NCBI GenBank assembly: GCA_022573975.1
Contig: JACZSY010000003.1
Coordinates: 1 to 45,874 of the forward strand
Direction: 5' to 3'
From: SAR324 cluster bacterium
Lineage (GTDB): Bacteria; SAR324; JACQKK01
DNA: 45,874 nucleotides
Under the pieces are notes generated by a model. That model searched no databases and was not told the origin of the DNA. It was given only the letters and a program-made list of their open reading frames with translations. Below are positions 39,965 to 45,874 of the stretch, in pieces; position 1 is the first letter of the stretch; every line of letters starts with the position of its first letter. A program made the position numbers and the translations under genes.

Positions 39965-40033
39965 CGCCGGCTTCATTGGCGCCGTCCGGCGTTGACGCCG
40001 GCTTCATTGGCGCCGTCCGCTGTTGACGCCGGA
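39961..40033. repeat. 30-nt tandem repeat G[TAA/TTG]ACGCCGGCTTCATTGGCGCCGTCCG[G]C starting at the stop codon of the PPOX-like gene
   Basis: Units at 39961 and 39991, partial at about 40022. Confidence 0.85.
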
Positions 40034-40051
40034 CGCCATCGGCACCGCCTC

Positions 40052-40747
40052 TCAAGCGGTGGAATTGGGTGGATCGGCCGGTGCGATACAGCCGCTTCCC
40101 TCGTTGCTGGGATTGTTGACGTAGGTGCTCACGGGCACGGCCTCCATCCCCTCCCACTCACGGGAAGCCAGCAGGGAAAGGCGCTCGGGGCTTTCCCTTT
40201 CCTCCAGCTCCAGCCAGAGGGAATATTCATCCGGGAAGAGCAGGACGGGCATCCTGTGATGGATGGCTTTCATGGTGGAATTGGCGGCCGTGGTCAAAAT
40301 GGCGCAGGAGATAATCTCGGAGCCGTCCGCGCCCTGCCATTGTTCCCACAATCCGGCCATGGCAAAGGGAGCGCCATCGCCACGGCGGACATGATAGGGC
40401 TGTTTTCCATTGCCGGTTTTCGCCCATTCATAGAAGCCATCCGCGGGCAGCAGGCAGCGCCGCCTCTTGAAGGCGGAGCGGAAGCTGGGTTTTTCCGGCG
40501 CCGTTTCCGCCCGGGCGTTGATCATGCGGCTCCCCATGGCCGGGTCCTTGGCCCAGGAGGGCACCAGCCCCCATTGCAGGAACACCAATTCGCGTTCTCC
40601 CCTGACATTGCGCGCCTTCACGGCCACCACGGGTTGGCTGGGGGCGATATTGTAGCGGGGAGCCAGGGGCGGCAGGCTATCGAGCCCCAGTGAAAATTGT
40701 TCGGCCAGCGCCTTGGGATCGGAGGAAAGACTGAAGCGGCCGCACAT
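40052..40747 (-). CDS. SRAP (SOS response-associated peptidase, YedK/HMCES-like)
   Basis: MCGRFSLSSDPKALAEQF...PRYNIAPSQPVVAV...MINARAETAPEKPSFRSAFKRRRCLLPADGFYEW...HHRMPVLL. Confidence 0.95.
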   Translation of the reverse strand: MCGRFSLSSDPKALAEQFSLGLDSLPPLAPRYNIAPSQPVVAVKARNVRGERELVFLQWGLVPSWAKDPAMGSRMINARAETAPEKPSFRSAFKRRRCLLPADGFYEWAKTGNGKQPYHVRRGDGAPFAMAGLWEQWQGADGSEIISCAILTTAANSTMKAIHHRMPVLLFPDEYSLWLELEERESPERLSLLASREWEGMEAVPVSTYVNNPSNEGSGCIAPADPPNSTA

Positions 40748-40866
40748 GAGGTGTTCATCTTGTTGAAGTGGAACGGGCAGGGCCCCAGCGTGACGCCCAA
40801 TCCGGGCAACACCGCCGGGCGGCCCTGCCGGAGGAATCCCCCTGCTCGATGTTGTGGAAATAAAGC

Positions 40867-42114
40867 TTAGGGCGCCACGCCGGCGGGTTGGAGGCCATCC
40901 TCCAGTTTCGCATCGTTTTGTGATTCCGGGTCATCGGGGAATGGATCCGATTCGTTCAATTTGGGCTCCGCATCCGTTTTCGCCATCTCCTCCGCATCCA
41001 TCATGGCCTGAAGCTTCAACTTTTCGCCGGGTGGGGCCAGCATTTTTTCCAGCGGGGTCTCGGCGGCCGGGCCGAGCCCCGTGAAGGCCTCGGCCTTCGG
41101 GCGGGGGGGCGGGGGTCCGCCGGAAACTCCTGGGGTAAAAGGCGCGCCCGGGATCGGGGAGATGGGCTTGACCGCCACCCGGGGTTTCACGGCGCCACCC
41201 CCCGCAAGGCGGGAAGAGGCCTTTGCCCTGCTGCGGGAGGCTGCCGGGCGTCTGTTGCTCCGTGCTGGCGCGGTTTTGGGTCTTTTCGAGGCCACCGCCC
41301 GTGTCGTGGGGCCAACCTTCCCCCGCCGTTTGGCGGGCCGGGCCACGGTGCGGGTTGAAACCCGCACAGCCGGCCCGTCCAGCGCCGGTCTGTCCATCCC
41401 CATGGATTTCCTGTTTTGCAGGGAGCGGAACAGAATCACCGGAGCCGGGTGGCTGCCGGCGCCACTGCGCCACCGGTTTCGGACAAAGGAGGGAGCAGGG
41501 CCGCCCAGTTGCCTGATCACGGGGGTCGGGGTGAGCAAGGGCCTCCACACCGATTGTGGGAGTGCGGAAGGTGCGGGGAATCCCCCCCCAATGCGGAAGG
41601 ATTTGGCATTGCCGGCCGCGCGTTCCGTCCCGGCGGCGCTGGCGGCCTCCTTCCGGGGGGCTTCGGAAAGGGGGTCCACCGGCCAGAGCATCACGCCCGC
41701 CACCGTGGCCGCCACCGTGGCCGCCGAGATCGCCGAAGCCAGGGAAGCCATCATCCCCCATCTGCGATTTGGCCGTGATTTTTGCGTCTGGTCCGCTATC
41801 GGGGCCTGTGCCTGCGCCAGGGCCTGTGAGACCTGAGCGGAGGAGTCCCCGGAAGCCAGGTGGCTGGGGATCGGCTCCATGGTTTCGGCTTGGTCCACCG
41901 CATGGGTAAAGGCCTCCCAACTGGGCCCGAATTCCTTTTGCGCCCGCCCTTCACTCTCGATCTGTTTGAAAACGGCCAGGGTTGTGTCCAGCAGCTGTAT
42001 TTCCATCCTGCATTCGCCGCAGCCCTCCATATGCTCTTGCCAGGGCGGGGTCTGCAATTGCGCGGGGGATTCCACCGCCAGACGTTTTAACAGGGACATA
42101 CGATCACAGGGCAT
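40867..42114 (-). CDS. Anti-sigma factor-like membrane protein
   Basis: N-terminal HMEGCGEC zinc-finger-like motif, single TM (MASLASAISAATVAATVAGVMLW), long Pro/Ala-rich C-terminal region; directly downstream of an ECF sigma gene. Confidence 0.7.
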   Translation of the reverse strand: MPCDRMSLLKRLAVESPAQLQTPPWQEHMEGCGECRMEIQLLDTTLAVFKQIESEGRAQKEFGPSWEAFTHAVDQAETMEPIPSHLASGDSSAQVSQALAQAQAPIADQTQKSRPNRRWGMMASLASAISAATVAATVAGVMLWPVDPLSEAPRKEAASAAGTERAAGNAKSFRIGGGFPAPSALPQSVWRPLLTPTPVIRQLGGPAPSFVRNRWRSGAGSHPAPVILFRSLQNRKSMGMDRPALDGPAVRVSTRTVARPAKRRGKVGPTTRAVASKRPKTAPARSNRRPAASRSRAKASSRLAGGGAVKPRVAVKPISPIPGAPFTPGVSGGPPPPRPKAEAFTGLGPAAETPLEKMLAPPGEKLKLQAMMDAEEMAKTDAEPKLNESDPFPDDPESQNDAKLEDGLQPAGVAP

Positions 42115-42790
42115 GGACGTTCTCCGGCGATTGATGGCCTTCTCCATACAAAATCGGAGCCAGCACCTGTTTCAAACCTTCTCTCGCGTAATACAATCTT
42201 GATTTAACGCTGCCTTGGGGAATTTGCAGGATCACGGAGATTTCATGAACCGATTGATCTTCCAGGTAGTACAACACCAGGATCAGCCGGTGGTGTTCCT
42301 TGAGTTGGGCCAAGGCCCGATGCACCAGCGACTTTTGTTGTCCGTCAATCAAAATTCGTTCCGGATTTTTCCCGTTCTCCATCACCACCAGGGTGGAAGG
42401 AAGCTGAGAATACTCCGCTTCGTTTTCCGGCAAGGGCTGCCACCGTTTTCCCTTGTTTTTATGGCGGATGGCCTCGTTCACCGTGATCCGGTAGATCCAG
42501 GTCTTGAAAGCGGCCTGCCCCCGGAAATTTTCCAGATGGCGGTAGGCCAGCAGAAACACTTCCTGTACGATATCGTCCACGGCGGACTCGTCCTTGACGA
42601 TGGAGCAGGACAGACGCCCTACCATGTCGCGGTACTTTTTAAAGAGCACCTCGAACGCGGTCTGGTCTCCATTGAGGAAGGCCTTGATCAAAATATCGTC
42701 GTCAAGCCCGCTCCAGTCCGCCGTCTTTGCTCCCTGCTCTCCTTTTTTTCGCGACATGATCCGTTTTCCGTCTGGTTCATGAAAATCCAA
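42104..42790 (-). CDS. ECF RNA polymerase sigma factor
   Basis: FEVLFKKYRDMVGRLSCSIVKDESAVDDIVQEVFLLAYRHLENFRGQAAFKTWIYRITVNEAIRHKNK...sigma4 HRLILVLYYLEDQSVHEISVILQIPQGSVKSRLYYAREGLKQ. Confidence 0.92.
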   Translation of the reverse strand: MDFHEPDGKRIMSRKKGEQGAKTADWSGLDDDILIKAFLNGDQTAFEVLFKKYRDMVGRLSCSIVKDESAVDDIVQEVFLLAYRHLENFRGQAAFKTWIYRITVNEAIRHKNKGKRWQPLPENEAEYSQLPSTLVVMENGKNPERILIDGQQKSLVHRALAQLKEHHRLILVLYYLEDQSVHEISVILQIPQGSVKSRLYYAREGLKQVLAPILYGEGHQSPENVHAL

Positions 42791-42952
42791 TGCTGCCCCA
42801 GCAGTCTAACACCATCGTAATCCGAACCTTACCTTTTAGAGAAAAAATATGAATTTCCGTTCAAATGGGAAGACGTTATTTTCATGGCTCTCTCCGGTTG
42901 GAATTCGGCCCCAACGGCGTTATCCGGGCGATTGAGATTGAAAAAATGCCCG

Positions 42953-42996
42953 GCCGGGCCAACCCACCGCCCGCCCGGGCCAACCCACCGCCCGGC
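42953..42996. repeat. Short tandem repeat ccgggccaacccaccgcccg x2
   Basis: Intergenic, period about 20 nt. Confidence 0.75.
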
Positions 42997-43031
42997 CCGC
43001 CGGCGGGAGGATGGTGTTTTAGCGAAGATTT

Positions 43032-44624
43032 TCAGCGCTTTTTTTCAGGAATGCCATAGCGGCCGCGGATTCTGGCATTCACAGCCCGCATCTGGCTGGC
43101 GCGAAAAACCAGGCGCCCCCGCCCCGGTCCGGGCAGCAGTTGGACAATATGGTAACCGTTGACGGGGGAGCGCATCGCTTTCCGGAAATCGGCCAGGGTG
43201 TGGACCGGTTTTCCATTCAATTGTTTTAAAATGGCATTGTTCACGCTCTGATAGCCCAGGTTGGCCGGGTCGGGCAGCACCCGAGTGATGATCACGACCT
43301 TCTCCGGACCGGAACCATTTTTCCTCAGGTTGTTCATCACATATTCGATCACCAGGCGGGAGGGGGCCTTGTCCCTCCATTTGTCCCCCCATACCCGCAG
43401 GTAATTGACGGACAACTCCTGGAGCACCAATCCGCCGAAGACCTCGTAATCGTTGGGACGGTCGAAGCGCGGTGGATGAATCCGGTAGTCCTGGCTGGAA
43501 AAACCCCGGCGCCGCAACCGTAATTTCAACGGCTTCCCATCGCGCCGCACCTCCACGGGAAGATAGGGCTGCAACGACTCGTTCAAGGCCATCGAAAACA
43601 GGATCAACCCATAGTCCGGATGTTCGATTTTTCCCTCCGGGTCGATGGCGTATCCGTTGATCCGATGAAGAATGTCCATGGGGCGCAGTTTTTCCGACCC
43701 GGTGCCCCCGGAGAGCACCCGGCGGATCAACACCCCTCCATCGCTCATTTCGAGGCCGAAATAACTGCGCATATGGACTTGATTGAGCCTTTGCCAGGTA
43801 AACCCCCTGTGGGCGAAGCCCCGATATTCATTGCGGCGGGAAGCCTCCACCAACAACTCCATCAGGGCCCCGTTGATGGCCTGGATGCGCTGTTTGCTGT
43901 GGCTGGTGATGAGACCGACCACTTTTCCCTTCGCGGTCAGCACCTCGGCCCATCCCAGCCCCGCCATGGCGGTGATGCCGCGCATGGTGGGAAATTCCAT
44001 CAGCCCAAAGGGCGAGTTGGAGACCAAAAAATCCACGACTTCTCCCGACCCTTGCTGGAAGCGGCCGTTGGAGCGCCAGCGATTGATGACGAATCGTCCT
44101 GAGCGAATGGGCTTCGAGGCGATGGGCAATGGCCGCAGGCCCCGCCAAAATTCGGGGGCATCCACCTCCAGCAGCGCCAGGTTCAACTCATAGTCCACCA
44201 GCACGGCCCGGGCGATGAAATCGGGATAGCGCCCAAATTTCCGCACCTCCAGCAAGTTGGCGTTGCGCACCAGATCGGCCGTGGTCAATAACCGGTTCCC
44301 TTCCACCACCACCGCGTTGCCCCGGATCACGCGTTCGGCGTTCTTGTTCCAGGGCAAAATCTGGTCGAAGGCCTGGTTGGTGACCCGGATGCTGACCATC
44401 CCGTAAGCCACCGGGTTTTTTTGCCCAGCCCCGGAGCCGGTTTGGGCCAGCACGGCGGCGCCCGGCCAAGCCAGCACAGCGAACCACAGCACTGCCAGCG
44501 CCGCGCCGGTTGGCCGCCAGCCGCCCGGTAGCCAGCCGTTCAGTGGCCGGCCGTTCAGTAGCCGGCCATTCAGTAACCATCGTCCGGGGCCGATCATCTG
44601 GCGCTTCCCAATGCTCTCGATCAT
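43032..44624 (-). CDS. HtrA-like trypsin-fold/PDZ protein, predicted catalytically inactive
   Basis: Trypsin-fold and PDZ-like pattern with His position LLTTADLV and Ser region AGLGWAEVLTAKGKVVGL instead of GNSGGP; N-terminal hydrophobic segment. Confidence 0.7.
   Translation of the reverse strand: MIESIGKRQMIGPGRWLLNGRLLNGRPLNGWLPGGWRPTGAALAVLWFAVLAWPGAAVLAQTGSGAGQKNPVAYGMVSIRVTNQAFDQILPWNKNAERVIRGNAVVVEGNRLLTTADLVRNANLLEVRKFGRYPDFIARAVLVDYELNLALLEVDAPEFWRGLRPLPIASKPIRSGRFVINRWRSNGRFQQGSGEVVDFLVSNSPFGLMEFPTMRGITAMAGLGWAEVLTAKGKVVGLITSHSKQRIQAINGALMELLVEASRRNEYRGFAHRGFTWQRLNQVHMRSYFGLEMSDGGVLIRRVLSGGTGSEKLRPMDILHRINGYAIDPEGKIEHPDYGLILFSMALNESLQPYLPVEVRRDGKPLKLRLRRRGFSSQDYRIHPPRFDRPNDYEVFGGLVLQELSVNYLRVWGDKWRDKAPSRLVIEYVMNNLRKNGSGPEKVVIITRVLPDPANLGYQSVNNAILKQLNGKPVHTLADFRKAMRSPVNGYHIVQLLPGPGRGRLVFRASQMRAVNARIRGRYGIPEKKR
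44516..44577 (-). repeat. 15-nt in-frame repeat encoding LNGR/LNGW units at the N-terminus of the HtrA-like pseudoprotease
   Basis: Protein RWLLNGRLLNGRPLNGWLPGGW; DNA ggccggccgttcagt-type units. Confidence 0.8.
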
Positions 44625-45874
44625 GGCAGCCTCCAGGCCTGGCGAATTCCATAGCGCTTCAGAATTACCGGGTGCGCCCGCTCGGCCAGTTTGGCGTTGA
44701 GAACGAGTATCCGCTCACCCGGATCGAGTAGAATGCGGTGAAAGCCTTTCCTGGAGGCCTTGAATCCTTTCAGCACATCGCCAAGGCGCTCAATGGGAAC
44801 GCCATTGATGGACGTCACGAAATAATTCACCATTCCGACATATGCGCTGTTGATCGGATGGGGGAGCACCCGCGATATCACGATCCGCTCGATCGATTTG
44901 GCGCTGTTCTCGTAGGAAAAGAAAAATTGCCGGTACAGCAGATGCTTGTCGGCGTGCTCCCAATAATTGCCAAAGGTTTTCAGATATTCCTGATCCAGTT
45001 TCATGAACACCAACCCGGCGTAAACCACATAGGATGGGGAGGTGTCGAACTGGGAGCGCATGCGTTCGGCATCGGGGAGCTTCTGCAACGGAAATTTCAC
45101 CTCGACTGTTTTCCCATCTCGCCAAACGGTCAAGCGGACTTGTTCTCCGATCTGTTTTTCTTCCACCACCTGAATATAGTTGAGGGAATACCCGCGGAAT
45201 TTGATGGTTCCATCGGAAAGCACCGGAATGCCGTCCACGGCCATGATCACGTCGTTGGGAAAAATGAAGGACGCTCCGGAGGCTCCCGGCAAAAGCCTGT
45301 CCACCACCACGCCGGTTTCCGCATCGGGGAGTTGCAGGAAATCCCTGAAAACCGGATTCATCAAATTGCTGGTCAACGCGCCCAAATCTCCATATCCATC
45401 GTAGGTCCCGTCCTTGATATCCGATAAAAAACGGTTGATCACCGGCGCCGGAATGAAATATCCCACATCGTTGAGCCTGGTGTTGGCTTGAAAGGCCACG
45501 CCGATCACCTTGCCTTCCTGGATCACCGGGCCGCCGCTGTTCCCCGGATTGATGGCCGAATCGGTCTGGACGGCCAGGTGGCTGTCCGCTCCGGGATGGA
45601 GATAGGTGATGAATTGAATGCGCGACACGACGCCTTCGGTGCGCGAGATCTTCTCTCCGCCCGCCGGATACCCATAAGTGCGCACCCGGCTGCGCAGGGA
45701 GGGGAGGGGGCCGATCTCAAGCGGCTTCACGCCCTTGGCGAAGGCGTTCGCCCCCGCTATGTCGGTCTCGAGCTGATCGCCGATCAACACCATGTCGCCG
45801 GAGATCACGCCCTTTTTCGCGGTCCGGTCCTCGGTCAGAACCACGAAACGGGGGTCGGGAGAGGTGGAATTCCG
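44621..45874 (-). CDS. HtrA/DegP-like PDZ serine protease, 5' end beyond the window
   Basis: LAVQTDSAINPGNSGGPVIQEGKVIGVAFQ; open frame continues to the window edge; ATGA overlap with the downstream gene. Confidence 0.85.
   Translation of the reverse strand, partial: RNSTSPDPRFVVLTEDRTAKKGVISGDMVLIGDQLETDIAGANAFAKGVKPLEIGPLPSLRSRVRTYGYPAGGEKISRTEGVVSRIQFITYLHPGADSHLAVQTDSAINPGNSGGPVIQEGKVIGVAFQANTRLNDVGYFIPAPVINRFLSDIKDGTYDGYGDLGALTSNLMNPVFRDFLQLPDAETGVVVDRLLPGASGASFIFPNDVIMAVDGIPVLSDGTIKFRGYSLNYIQVVEEKQIGEQVRLTVWRDGKTVEVKFPLQKLPDAERMRSQFDTSPSYVVYAGLVFMKLDQEYLKTFGNYWEHADKHLLYRQFFFSYENSAKSIERIVISRVLPHPINSAYVGMVNYFVTSINGVPIERLGDVLKGFKASRKGFHRILLDPGERILVLNAKLAERAHPVILKRYGIRQAWRLP

Overview
High-GC bacterial chromosomal window, Desulfobacterota-like in gene content (taxonomy is inference only). 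The core (about 15.8-35.9 kb, + strand) is a str-S10-spc-alpha ribosomal super-operon: rpsL, rpsG, fusA, tuf, rpsJ, rplD, rplW, rplB, rpsS, rplV, rpsC, rplP, rpmC, rpsQ, rplN, rplX, rplE, rpsN, rpsH, rplF, rplR, rpsE, rpmD, rplO, secY, adk, infA, rpmJ, rpsM, rpsK, rpsD, rpoA, rplQ. rplC (L3) is missing from its normal place between rpsJ and rplD. The left flank holds a PlsC-type acyltransferase, a CMD/AhpD-like protein, a YchF-like GTPase, a nitronate monooxygenase-like protein, an MFS transporter, a DUF898/YjgN protein, a RidA-like protein, an MMPL/RND-MlaC-MlaA lipid-transport operon and a large membrane protein. The right flank holds an HD phosphohydrolase, a small redox cluster, a SRAP protein, an ECF sigma/anti-sigma pair and a tandem HtrA/pseudo-HtrA pair. 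The main result is two selenoprotein genes that the ORF track splits at in-frame UGA codons: a SelW/Rdx-like protein (37550-37771, motif C-G-M-U) and an OsmC-like protein (38995-39462, U at the peroxidatic-Cys position). Each has a SECIS-like hairpin at the expected distance after the UGA. Other signals: 14-30 nt tandem repeats in many spacers, some carrying the upstream stop codon and giving in-frame repeated stops after rpsL and rplV; an acidic EFD[A/G]FE[Q/E]EF motif shared by the MMPL and MlaA proteins; an attenuator-like hairpin between rpsN and rpsH; and a possible structured RNA downstream of the SelW-like gene.
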